Assembly: GCA_016875915.1 (NCBI GenBank)
Contig: VGOM01000004.1
Span: forward strand, 49,476-113,475
DNA length: 64,000 bases
Reading direction: 5' to 3'
Source of the DNA: Chloroflexota bacterium
Lineage (GTDB): Bacteria > Chloroflexota > Dehalococcoidia > UBA2247 > RBG-13-53-26
Shown in pieces: positions 1-8,020 of the stretch. Position 1 is the first letter of the stretch, and each line of letters starts with the position of its first letter. The notes beneath the pieces were generated by a model that saw only the letters and a program-made list of their open reading frames with translations, was not told where the DNA came from and did not search any database. The position numbers and the translations under genes were made by a program.

Positions 1-1
1 A

Positions 2-442
2 ACTGATGGGGCGTGTGCCGTCCTGCTTGCTGCTGGTGACCGGGCACGCGCGCTGTGCAGGCGGCCGGCGTGGATTCGAGGACTGGCTCACCGCATCGAC
101 GTTCAGGCGCTGGGTCGTCGCGACCTGACCCACTCCGTCTCGGCGCGGCTCGCCGCGGAGGCGGCGGGGGCGATCGGAACGCCGATCGACATCGCAGAGC
201 TTCATGCTCCGTTTACTCCTCAGGACTGGATCCTGCAGCGGGAGCTGGGGATCGCGAAACGCACCATTGTCAATCCCTCGGGCGGCATTCATCAGGGGAA
301 TCCCATGATGGCTACTGGCCTCGTTCGCTTCGGCGAGGTGGCTGCACGCATCATCCGCGGGGAGGCAGACCGGGGTGTGGCTCATGCCACACAGGGGCCC
401 TGCCTGCAGCAGAACATGGTGTGCGTCCTGGAGGCTGAGTGA
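2..442 (+). CDS. Thiolase-like protein, C-terminal part (cut by window edge)
   Basis: This is the last 146 residues of a thiolase-superfamily protein whose start lies left of the window. The visible part has the DGA motif near the left edge (DGACAVLLAAG), a HAPFTPQ stretch, and the C-terminal NPSGG loop. In the usual GHP catalytic-histidine motif it reads GNP, so His is replaced by Asn, as in many SCP-x/lipid-transfer-type thiolases. It reads straight into the next thiolase gene with a TGATG stop/start overlap, so the two are probably co-translated and may form a heteromer. The Cys-containing half is not visible, so activity cannot be judged. Confidence 0.8.
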   Translation, partial: TDGACAVLLAAGDRARALCRRPAWIRGLAHRIDVQALGRRDLTHSVSARLAAEAAGAIGTPIDIAELHAPFTPQDWILQRELGIAKRTIVNPSGGIHQGNPMMATGLVRFGEVAARIIRGEADRGVAHATQGPCLQQNMVCVLEAE

Positions 443-1605
443 TGGCCAGCCGTTGCGCCGTAATCGGCATAGGACAGACGAAGCACACGGACAAGCGCCT
501 CGACGTCAATCACACCGGGATGGTCCGCGAGGCATGCAATCGTGCGCTGGAAGACGCCCGCCTGTCCTGGAAGGAAGTGGATGCCCTGGTCATTGGGAAG
601 GCACCAGACACCATCGAGGGAGTCATCTGTCCGGAGCTCTACATGGCCGAGGCTCTCGGCATGGTCGGGAAGCCGCTCTTCCGTGTTCACACGGCCGGGT
701 CGGTGGGAGGGACAACGGCGATTGTAGGCGCCGAGTTGGTACGTGCGGGCGTACACGACAAGGTTCTGGTGGTGGGCTGGCAGAAGCAGAGCGAGTCGGA
801 TATTACGTGGGCCCTATCGCCGCATCTGCCCTTTGACCCGCCGCTCATGGCAGGAGCGGGCGGCTTCTTTGCGCCCCATTTCCGGGAGTACATCCGTCGG
901 TCTGCTGCGCCGGACCACGTCGGCATCAAAGTGGCGGTGAAAGATCGCCGGCATGCCTTGAGGAATCCCTACGCTCATCTACATCAGCCAAAGGTCTGCT
1001 TTGAAGAAATCCGCGACACGCCCATGCTCTGGGACCCGCTCCGCTATGGAGAGACTTGCCCCTCGAGTGATGGCGCCTGTGCTATGGTTCTTTCCAGCGA
1101 GAAGTACGCATATCATGGTGGCACTCGCCCCGCGTGGGTCCATGCCACGGAGATGCGTTCCGAGCCCACAATCATGCCGGGACGAGATGAGGTCAACCCG
1201 CGTGCCGGACGCGACTGCGCCGCCGCGTTGTACAAGCAGGCGGGAATCACCAATCCGCGCAGGGACTTCGACTGCGCCGAGATCTACGTGGCCTTTTCAT
1301 GGTTCGAGCCGATGCTGGCTGAGACCCTGGGTTTTGCCGAACCCGGCGAAGGATGGAAACTTAGCGACTCGGGCGCCACGTCGCTGGACGAGGGCGGAGA
1401 CATCCCCTGGAACTGCTCCGGCGGCGTGCTCTCGTCCAACCCAATCGGTGCATCGGGCACCTTGCGCATGGCAGAGGCAGCGCTCCAGGTTCGAGGCCAG
1501 GCCGGGGCGCATCAGGTAGATGGAGCCCGGCTCGCCCTGGCTCATGCGCTGGGGGGTGCCTCCCAGTTCTTCGCCATGTGGATTGTGGGTAGCGAGAAGC
1601 CATAG
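442..1605 (+). CDS. SCP-x-type thiolase-like protein (no obvious nucleophilic Cys)
   Basis: A 387-residue thiolase-superfamily protein, the family's usual length. The N-terminus (MASRCAVIGIGQTKH) is typical of lipid-transfer/acetyl-CoA acetyltransferase-like members. Where classic thiolases carry the acylated Cys, it reads HTAGSVGGTT around residues 83-92, without Cys. The C-terminal motif is SSNPIGASG, with Asn in place of the catalytic His. A thiolytic role is therefore doubtful; a carbon-carbon lyase (aldolase) or a structural subunit is possible. ATG at 442 is preferred over the in-frame GTG at 439 because it matches the family N-terminus and overlaps the upstream stop. The gene heads a cluster with crotonase, DUF35 and acyl-CoA dehydrogenase genes. 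Confidence 0.8.
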   Translation: MASRCAVIGIGQTKHTDKRLDVNHTGMVREACNRALEDARLSWKEVDALVIGKAPDTIEGVICPELYMAEALGMVGKPLFRVHTAGSVGGTTAIVGAELVRAGVHDKVLVVGWQKQSESDITWALSPHLPFDPPLMAGAGGFFAPHFREYIRRSAAPDHVGIKVAVKDRRHALRNPYAHLHQPKVCFEEIRDTPMLWDPLRYGETCPSSDGACAMVLSSEKYAYHGGTRPAWVHATEMRSEPTIMPGRDEVNPRAGRDCAAALYKQAGITNPRRDFDCAEIYVAFSWFEPMLAETLGFAEPGEGWKLSDSGATSLDEGGDIPWNCSGGVLSSNPIGASGTLRMAEAALQVRGQAGAHQVDGARLALAHALGGASQFFAMWIVGSEKP

Positions 1606-1672
1606 ACACGTCGTCATGTAGACCTATTCCAGTGTGTTTGTGAAAGCACCGTATTCTGAGAGAGGAGATCGA

Positions 1673-2494
1673 ATGGACAAGAGAGATCCCAAGGCCGGAC
1701 CCGTGGTGATTGTCGAGAGGGAGGGGGCAATCCTGATCGTGACCCTGAACCGGCCCGAGAAGAAGAACGCCATCAACAGCGAGGTCATGTGCCGACTCTA
1801 TGATGCCTGGACCCAATTGAACGACGACAACGATCTCCGCGTGGGCATCCTCACGGGTAGAGGAGACACCTTCTGTGCGGGAATGGACCTTGAAGACCTG
1901 AAGAAGCTTCGCGGAGACGAGAAGACAGACGAGTGGGCTCACCGCGTCCTGAACACACCGGATCTCGCGTGGAAGGCCTGGCTCAAGGTCGGCCGGCCAA
2001 AGAAACCGATCATTCTGGCGGTCGAAGGCCATGCGCTCGCGGGCGGCACAGAGATACTGCAGGGAACCGACATTCGCGTGGCCGGAGAGAGCGCCGAGTT
2101 CGGAGTCACCGAGGTGCAGCGCGGGCTCTTCCCGCTGGCTGGTTCGACAGTGCGGCTACGGCGGCAGATGCCCTACGCGGTCGCGGCCGAGATACTTCTC
2201 GCCGGGGACGCCATACCTGCTTCGCGTGCCCATCAATTAGGGCTGGTCAACCATGTGGTGCCCGACGGGCAGGCCTTGGCCAAGGCCAAGGAGATCGCCC
2301 GGCGCATCGCGGACAACGGACCGCTCGCCGTTCAGGGCATTCTGGCGACGCTCCGCCAGACCGAGATGCTTCCCGAGGACAAGGCCTTCGAGATCGAACT
2401 GAGCTACGGCATGCCGGTGTTGATGTCCGAGGATGGGAGGGAGGGACCGCGCGCCTTCCTCGAAAAACGCAAGCCTATCTTCAAGGGCCGCTAG
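1673..2494 (+). CDS. Enoyl-CoA hydratase/isomerase (crotonase family)
   Basis: A 273-residue crotonase, expected to hydrate or isomerise enoyl-CoA thioesters in beta-oxidation. The first oxyanion-hole segment is CAGMDL and the second is HALAGGTE. Both Glu residues of classical hydratases seem present, one in AGGTE and one in GVTEVQRGLFP, so hydratase chemistry is plausible. ATG 1673 is chosen because AGAGGAG lies just upstream; an earlier in-frame start at 1634 would add 13 unconserved residues. It sits between two pairs of thiolase-like genes, which suggests it supplies a 3-hydroxyacyl-CoA for them. Substrate unknown. Confidence 0.88.
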   Translation: MDKRDPKAGPVVIVEREGAILIVTLNRPEKKNAINSEVMCRLYDAWTQLNDDNDLRVGILTGRGDTFCAGMDLEDLKKLRGDEKTDEWAHRVLNTPDLAWKAWLKVGRPKKPIILAVEGHALAGGTEILQGTDIRVAGESAEFGVTEVQRGLFPLAGSTVRLRRQMPYAVAAEILLAGDAIPASRAHQLGLVNHVVPDGQALAKAKEIARRIADNGPLAVQGILATLRQTEMLPEDKAFEIELSYGMPVLMSEDGREGPRAFLEKRKPIFKGR

Positions 2495-2620
2495 CACCTT
2501 TCCAATGCATGCAAGCAGAGAGTCGGACGTCATGATGTTTGGCGACAGCGCCATTCAATGTGGCAGCGGGGCAGGACCCCGGTCTCCGACGAACACCATC
2601 GATGACGCAGGAGGTAGCTC

Positions 2621-3778
2621 ATGAGTGCCGGGAGAGTAGCTATCGTCGGTGTTGGCTATACACCGTTCAGACCAATCACCCCTGATGTTTCATTCAGGGA
2701 GATGGTCTATGAGGCAGCTGCGAAGGCCTACGAGGATGCTGGAATTGAACCGCAGAAGGATCTAGATGCTTGTGTAACCTGCCAGGACGATTTTGAGCAT
2801 GGGAGGAGCATCTGGAATGAGCAGACGCCGGATAGTCTTGGTGCCGTTCTGAAACCGGTCGGTACTATCCCCGGAGATGGCATCTATGGTTTGATCGATG
2901 CCTATATGCAGATAAGAAGTGGGCTCAGGAACGTCGTGGTGGTGGAGACGCACAGCAAGGCATCCAATATGATCACACGGAACTACCTTCTGGCGCATGC
3001 ACCAGATCCCATCTACAACAAACCGCTGTCACAGCATCCATACTACATCGCTGGTATGGAGATGAACCGGTTCCTGTATGAGACAGGAAACACGAAAGAG
3101 CAGTGCGCGATGGTGGCCGTGAAGAACAGAAGAAATGCTCTGTCCAATCCCGTGGCGGCCTACGGACAAAAGAGCGCCGTAGAGGACGTGCTAGGATCAG
3201 AGATGATTTCCTATCCGCTTACCGAGCTCGACACAAGTAGCCATGCTGATGGAGGCATTGTCATGGTACTTGCATCCGAGGATAGAGCCAGAAGCCTTGC
3301 TGGCAAGCCGGTATGGATCAAGGGTGTGGGTTGGTGCTCCGAAACACCATGGTTGGAATCAAGGAACTGGGGAGAAGCAGTATATGCCAAGTTGGCGGCA
3401 GACATGGCGTACAGGATAGCCAAGATCAACGAGCCGCGAGAAGATATCGATTTTGCGGAGGTCGATGACACGTTTTCCTACAAGGAGCTTCAACACCTGG
3501 AAGCACTTGGACTGTGTCAGCGCGGTATGGCTGGCAGGATGACCAGTGATGGAGTGACTCAAAGACAAGGGGAGCTTCCTGTCAACGTATCCGGCGGCAG
3601 TTTGGGAGTGGGTCATCTAGTGGAAGCCACTGGTCTTCAGAAAGTCCTCGAGGTGGTGTTGCAGCTAAGGGGCGAAGCGGGCAAAAGGCAACTGGACAAC
3701 GCTAGGGTGGGTTTGGCTCAATCGTGGCGAGGTATCCCCTACGCAAGCGGCGCAGTAGCTATTCTCAGCCGTGAATAG
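2621..3778 (+). CDS. Thiolase-fold protein lacking the catalytic Cys (Ltp2/SCP-x-like)
   Basis: A 385-residue thiolase-superfamily protein. The region that should hold the nucleophilic Cys reads TIPGDGIYGL (about residues 82-91), with no Cys. The C-terminal loop SGGSLGVGHLVEATG keeps a His (about 332). A segment near 281-290 (VDDTFSYKEL) resembles the region that carries active-site tyrosines in the thiolase-like aldolase Ltp2; that assignment is by eye. It is followed after 18 bases by a second Cys-less homologue and then by two DUF35 genes, the partner family that Ltp2-type aldolases and BbsB-type thiolases need. The base composition is visibly less GC-rich than the flanking genes. ATG 2621 follows GGAGGT. 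Confidence 0.8.
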   Translation: MSAGRVAIVGVGYTPFRPITPDVSFREMVYEAAAKAYEDAGIEPQKDLDACVTCQDDFEHGRSIWNEQTPDSLGAVLKPVGTIPGDGIYGLIDAYMQIRSGLRNVVVVETHSKASNMITRNYLLAHAPDPIYNKPLSQHPYYIAGMEMNRFLYETGNTKEQCAMVAVKNRRNALSNPVAAYGQKSAVEDVLGSEMISYPLTELDTSSHADGGIVMVLASEDRARSLAGKPVWIKGVGWCSETPWLESRNWGEAVYAKLAADMAYRIAKINEPREDIDFAEVDDTFSYKELQHLEALGLCQRGMAGRMTSDGVTQRQGELPVNVSGGSLGVGHLVEATGLQKVLEVVLQLRGEAGKRQLDNARVGLAQSWRGIPYASGAVAILSRE

Positions 3779-3796
3779 GGCAAGGGAGGAGACAGC

Positions 3797-4960
3797 GTGG
3801 GTATGCGGAAAGTGGCTATCGTTGGTGCCGGGATGACGAAATTCATGCGCCGTGCTCAGGAGACAGGCAAGGAGCTCGCTTGGGAGGCAGCCAGCATGGC
3901 TCTAGACAGCTGCGGGATGACTCTGGATGGCATAGACTGCGTTGTAATGGGTACTGCCCCGGATGCCTTCGATATGATCCACATGAAGGGCGAGAATCTG
4001 ATCGATGGTGCAGGGGCATGGCGCAAACCGTACATGAGAGGCTTCGTAGGTGGTGGTACTGGGGTGTTTGTAGTGGATCAGGGTTGGTATCACGTAGCAT
4101 CAGGGCTTTTTGACACGTGCCTCGTAGTGGCTGAGGAGAAGATGTCCAGTTGTCTGCCACACCCTCAAGGTGCATTTATTACCATCTGGGATCAATTCAC
4201 GGAAAGCCCTCTTGGTCCGAGCCTATTGTGGATGTTTGCCATGGAGATGACCCGCTACATGCACGTCCATGGGATAACCGAACGTGAGATCGCTATGGTA
4301 TCAGTCAAGAATAAGAAGAATGCCATGGATCATCCCGCTGCACAGCTGCCCGCAGAGATCACGGTGGAAGACGTACTCAATTCCGAGGTAATGGCTTGGC
4401 CGGTCAAGAGGCTCGACGTCAGTCCCTCGAGCGACGGAGCGGTGGCTCTAGTACTCGCTGCTGAACCTGCTGCAAAAAGGATAACGGACAAACCTGTATG
4501 GATAGAGGGTGTTGGATGGTGTCTAGATACCTTCTATATCGGGCATCGTGATCTGTACTACCCCCGATATGTCGAGTACGCAGCGAGGCAAGCCTATGAG
4601 ATGGCAGGCATCAACGAACCTAGCAAGGAGATTGACATTGCCGAACCCTACGACCCGTTCGATTACAAAGAGCTACACAATGCGGAAGGACTGCTTCTAT
4701 GTGGCAAGGGAGAGGCACCCAAGTTGCTTGCAGATGGTGTTACACAGAGAACAGGAAGGCAACCCTGGTGTCCGTCAGGTGGAGCGTTGGGTGTTGGTAA
4801 TGCGATCGCTGCCACTGGAACAATGAAGGTGGCTGAACTCTTCTGGCAGCTTCGCGGTGAGGCAGGAAAGAGGCAAGTACCAGGAAAGCCTAGAAGGGGT
4901 GTAGCACAGGCTTGGGGGGATGAACTGCAGGTAGGTACAGTCATCGTGGTTGGGATATGA
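3797..4960 (+). CDS. Thiolase-fold protein lacking catalytic Cys and His (second of pair)
   Basis: A 387-residue thiolase-superfamily protein related to its upstream neighbour. The expected Cys site reads RGFVGGGTGV (about 81-90), and the GHP-type motif is LGVGNAIAATG, with Asn where His is usual. Tyr285 in AEPYDPFDYKEL may correspond to an active-site Tyr of Ltp2-type aldolases. GTG 3797 is chosen because GGGAGGAG ends about five bases upstream; ATG 3803 is the alternative. Its stop overlaps the ribosome-binding site of the following DUF35 gene. The tandem pair with different residue losses suggests a heteromer in which one chain is catalytic. A true thiolase role is unlikely. Confidence 0.8.
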   Translation: MGMRKVAIVGAGMTKFMRRAQETGKELAWEAASMALDSCGMTLDGIDCVVMGTAPDAFDMIHMKGENLIDGAGAWRKPYMRGFVGGGTGVFVVDQGWYHVASGLFDTCLVVAEEKMSSCLPHPQGAFITIWDQFTESPLGPSLLWMFAMEMTRYMHVHGITEREIAMVSVKNKKNAMDHPAAQLPAEITVEDVLNSEVMAWPVKRLDVSPSSDGAVALVLAAEPAAKRITDKPVWIEGVGWCLDTFYIGHRDLYYPRYVEYAARQAYEMAGINEPSKEIDIAEPYDPFDYKELHNAEGLLLCGKGEAPKLLADGVTQRTGRQPWCPSGGALGVGNAIAATGTMKVAELFWQLRGEAGKRQVPGKPRRGVAQAWGDELQVGTVIVVGI

Positions 4961-4970
4961 GGAGGTATCT

Positions 4971-5483
4971 ATGAGGAACGAAGTAGGTGAACTGCCCGGG
5001 GTGCCGCTGACCGAAAAGGACGTCCTCCACAAGAAGGTGCTATCGACAGAGTGGGATCCGAAACTGAAGTGGGCATGGGATACAGGGATAGGCTACGGTA
5101 GATACCTGAACGAGCTGAAGAAGGGTAGGATTGTTGGAAGTAAATGCAACAAGTGCAAACGTGTGTTGCTGCCCGCTCGAGCCTTTTGTGAGTTGTGCTT
5201 CCGACAGGTAGATGAGTGGGTTCATCTCAAGGATACTGGTACGGTCAACACATTCTCTATCGCATACACTGATTGGGTCGCCAGGAGGATAAAGGAGCCA
5301 CGCATTCCAGCTATGATCGAAATCGATGGTTCCGGAGGTGTCGCAATTCTGCATTTGTTGGGAGCAGTTGATCCGAAGCAAGTAAGAGTTGGACTGCGAG
5401 TCAAAGCTGTATGGAAGCCAGAGAGCCAGCGGGAAGGCGCAATAACAGATATCCTTCACTGGCTACCGATGGGGGAGGGTTAG
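4971..5483 (+). CDS. DUF35 zinc-ribbon/OB-fold acyl-CoA-associated protein (first of pair)
   Basis: A 170-residue protein of the DUF35 family: a rubredoxin-like zinc ribbon followed by an OB fold. The ribbon is CNKC, a ten-residue loop (KRVLLPARAF), then CELC, giving two Cys pairs. DUF35 proteins act as obligate or structural partners of thiolase-fold enzymes, for example with Ltp2, with BbsB, and in the archaeal thiolase/HMG-CoA synthase complex. The gene directly follows two thiolase-like genes. ATG 4971 is selected by AGGAGGT five bases upstream; an earlier TTG at 4950 would overlap the previous gene. A basic/hydrophobic N-terminal extension of roughly 55 residues precedes the ribbon. Confidence 0.87.
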   Translation: MRNEVGELPGVPLTEKDVLHKKVLSTEWDPKLKWAWDTGIGYGRYLNELKKGRIVGSKCNKCKRVLLPARAFCELCFRQVDEWVHLKDTGTVNTFSIAYTDWVARRIKEPRIPAMIEIDGSGGVAILHLLGAVDPKQVRVGLRVKAVWKPESQREGAITDILHWLPMGEG

Positions 5484-5486
5484 AGA

Positions 5487-5987
5487 GTGTCGGCAGAGAA
5501 GGTAACGCAGCTTAGTCAAACAAAACGGATGTTTGGAGAGCTGTCATTCGGGCCTCAGGACGTCAAGCTATACGGTCAGTATACATACGGCATTGCTGGA
5601 GAACGCTTCTTCAGAGAGATCAAGGACAATGGCCGAATCATGGGCACAAGATGTCAGAAATGCCAGCTAGTCTACTTGCCCCCTCGCATATACTGCGAAC
5701 GCTGCTTTGCCGAATTGAAGGAGTGGGTAGAGGTAGAGGGCAAAGGTAGAGTACACAGCTACACAGCTGTTCATGTTGATCTCGATGGCAACAGATTGAA
5801 CGAGCCAATACTAATGGCGATAGTGGAATTCCCTGGCATCTATGGTGGATTCGTTCATAAGCTCGGAGAAATCGAACCCAGGGATGTTCGTATTGGCTTG
5901 AAGGTTGAAGTGGTCCTAAAACGTGAAGAGGAGCGAGAGGGTTCCATCCTAGATATCGAGTACTTCAAGCCGGGGATGTTTGATTGA
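5487..5987 (+). CDS. DUF35 zinc-ribbon/OB-fold acyl-CoA-associated protein (second of pair)
   Basis: A 166-residue paralogue of the preceding gene, with zinc-ribbon Cys pairs CQKC and CERC separated by QLVYLPPRIY, then an OB-fold domain. It starts at GTG 5487, three bases after the upstream stop, with GGGGGAGGG as ribosome-binding site. Two thiolase-like chains followed by two DUF35 chains suggests each DUF35 is matched to its own thiolase-like partner, or that all four form one complex. The role is probably to hold acyl-CoA or stabilise the thiolase fold rather than to catalyse. The composition is less GC-rich, like the three genes before it. Confidence 0.87.
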   Translation: MSAEKVTQLSQTKRMFGELSFGPQDVKLYGQYTYGIAGERFFREIKDNGRIMGTRCQKCQLVYLPPRIYCERCFAELKEWVEVEGKGRVHSYTAVHVDLDGNRLNEPILMAIVEFPGIYGGFVHKLGEIEPRDVRIGLKVEVVLKREEEREGSILDIEYFKPGMFD

Positions 5988-6041
5988 GTCGTGCTACTTG
6001 ACCTGCCCCCCAAGAATGATCCTGTCCCATAGGCATACCGA

Positions 6042-7211
6042 ATGGCGTTGGATTTCGATCTCACAGAAGAACAGAACCTGACGCGTCGAGCCGTGCGGGA
6101 ATTCGCTGAGACGGAGATAGCACCCGTCGCGCAGGAACTGGATGAGCGCGAGGAATTCTCGGTCGAGCTCACGCAGAGAATGGCCGGGATAGGCCTTCTG
6201 GGCTGCTGCGTTCCCGACAGGTACGGCGGGGCGGGAATGGGGTACGTATCGTACATCATCGCCGTGGAGGAACTGGCCAGGATTGACGGTTCGCAGGCAG
6301 CTACGATCGCCGCAGCGAATTCCCTGGGAGTTGGACCAATCTACCAGTTTGGCAACGAAACGCAGAAGAAGGAATGGCTCCCGGGGCTCTGTTCCGGGCA
6401 GATGTTGGCTGCCTTCGGCCTGACAGAGCCTGAGGCTGGTTCCGACGCTGGAAGCTCCAAGACCACAGCAGGGCTGCGCAACGGGAGATGGGTGATAAAC
6501 GGAAGGAAGATCTTCATCACCAACTCGGCATGCCCGCTGACGGGAGTGGTAATAGTGCAGGGCGTGACCGGCTCTCGTGGCGATGGGAAGCCGGAACTGA
6601 GTTGCATACTTGTTCCCGCCGATACCCCGGGCCTGACTGCGAGAGAGATGAAAGGGAAGATGATGTGGCGGGCATCCAACACCGGGGAGCTGTCTCTCGA
6701 TGATTGCGCAGTGCCGGAAGAGAATCTCCTGGGCCAGAGAGGAGACGGTCTGCATCAGATGTTGGCTACCTTGGACAGGGGGCGCCTCAGCATAGCTGCC
6801 ATGGGGCTCGGCGGTTCCCAAGGTGCCTTCGAACTGGCTCTGCAGTATGCCAACTCACGGATCCAATTCGGCCGCCCAGTCAGCTCGTTTCAGGCAAATG
6901 CGTTCAAGCTGGCGGACATGGTCCTGGAGATCGAAGCAGCCAGGAACCTGCTCTACAAGGCATGCTGGCTTCTCGAGAAGAAGCGCTCCTTCACCGTGGA
7001 AGCGGCCATGGCCAAGCTCTACTGCTCTGAGGTGATGCACAGGTGCGCGCACAAAGCTGTGCAGTTGCATGGAGGGTATGGTCTGATGAAGGACTTCCGG
7101 GTCGAGAGACTCTACCGCGACCAGAGGCTTCTTGAGATCGGTGAGGGTGCATCGGAGATCTTGCGTATCGTGATCGCCAGGAACATCGGCGTTGCAGGCA
7201 GAGGCATGTAG
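6042..7211 (+). CDS. Acyl-CoA dehydrogenase
   Basis: A 389-residue FAD-dependent acyl-CoA dehydrogenase introducing an alpha-beta double bond into an acyl-CoA and passing electrons to ETF. The N-terminal helical domain begins LDFDLTEEQNLTRRAV. The beta domain has the FGLTEPEAGSD signature. The C-terminal signature LLEIGEGASEI places the catalytic Glu at the short-chain/medium-chain position. ATG 6042 gives the family N-terminus. It follows the DUF35 pair by 54 bases and precedes a regulator by 15 bases, so it is likely the last enzyme gene of this cluster. The GC content returns to the level of the rest of the chromosome here. Confidence 0.9.
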   Translation: MALDFDLTEEQNLTRRAVREFAETEIAPVAQELDEREEFSVELTQRMAGIGLLGCCVPDRYGGAGMGYVSYIIAVEELARIDGSQAATIAAANSLGVGPIYQFGNETQKKEWLPGLCSGQMLAAFGLTEPEAGSDAGSSKTTAGLRNGRWVINGRKIFITNSACPLTGVVIVQGVTGSRGDGKPELSCILVPADTPGLTAREMKGKMMWRASNTGELSLDDCAVPEENLLGQRGDGLHQMLATLDRGRLSIAAMGLGGSQGAFELALQYANSRIQFGRPVSSFQANAFKLADMVLEIEAARNLLYKACWLLEKKRSFTVEAAMAKLYCSEVMHRCAHKAVQLHGGYGLMKDFRVERLYRDQRLLEIGEGASEILRIVIARNIGVAGRGM

Positions 7212-7226
7212 GAAGAAGGCAGCAAC

Positions 7227-7889
7227 ATGGAGAAGAGAAGAGGAAGGCGCAAAGACACAGTGGTCAAGGGTGAGGACTTCATAACCCACCCTGTCGATCT
7301 TGATCGCGCACGAACGGGGCCGAAACTCCAGGGGACTCTGGGCGATAGGATCAGAAAGGCTCGCGAGACGCACGGCCTCACAATCAAGGAACTCGGCGAT
7401 CAGACCGGGATAGACGCGGATATGCTCGATCGCGTGGAAGCGAATAGGGCGATCCCTCCGCTTGGGGACTTGGTGAAGCTCGGTAGGGCTCTGGAAACCG
7501 GAATGAGCTACCTCGTGTCTCCGGGGACTGACAGACCCATGACTGTGGTCCGCGCCGATCAGCGCAGGGAAGCCTCACGCCATATCGGCAAGAAGGGTGC
7601 GCGCCACGGCTATTCCTATGAATCCTTGGCCCCGGAGAAAGCGAACCGCTCGATGGAGCCCTTCGTGGTGACCCTCACACCCAGTGAAGCAGTCCGGCCA
7701 TCCACTCACGACGGCCAGGAGTTCCTCTTCGTGCTTCAAGGACAGATCCTAGTACAGGTCGGTGGCCAGAGAGAGCACCTGGAGCCTGGTGATGCGGTCT
7801 ACTACGATTCCACCGAGCCGCATTTCGTCGAATGCGTCGACGGCAGAGAAGCCAAGATACTGGCCGTAATCCATCCGGGGGGACAGTAG
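7227..7889 (+). CDS. XRE-family regulator with C-terminal cupin domain
   Basis: A 220-residue transcription factor. An HTH_3 domain (about 32-90, beginning LGDRIRKARETHGLTIKELG) is followed by a cupin_2 sensor domain (about 140-215, HDGQEFLFVLQGQILVQVGG and EPGDAVYYDSTEPH). Proteins of this design usually bind DNA as dimers and sense a small ligand in the cupin barrel. A basic N-terminal tail (MEKRRGRRK) precedes the HTH. Placed 15 bases after the acyl-CoA dehydrogenase gene, it is the obvious candidate local regulator of the 1-7.2 kb cluster. The ligand is not deducible. Confidence 0.87.
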   Translation: MEKRRGRRKDTVVKGEDFITHPVDLDRARTGPKLQGTLGDRIRKARETHGLTIKELGDQTGIDADMLDRVEANRAIPPLGDLVKLGRALETGMSYLVSPGTDRPMTVVRADQRREASRHIGKKGARHGYSYESLAPEKANRSMEPFVVTLTPSEAVRPSTHDGQEFLFVLQGQILVQVGGQREHLEPGDAVYYDSTEPHFVECVDGREAKILAVIHPGGQ

Positions 7890-8020
7890 CCGTTGCCAGA
7901 GCGGGGGAGTGCTTCAGTATGCCAAGCTCTTAACCAAGGACGGCAAGGACACTGTGATGCAGGCGAGCAGTCGGGACAAACTCGAGGGGCCGAAAACGGA
8001 GTAGGTGAAGGAGGTTTCTC

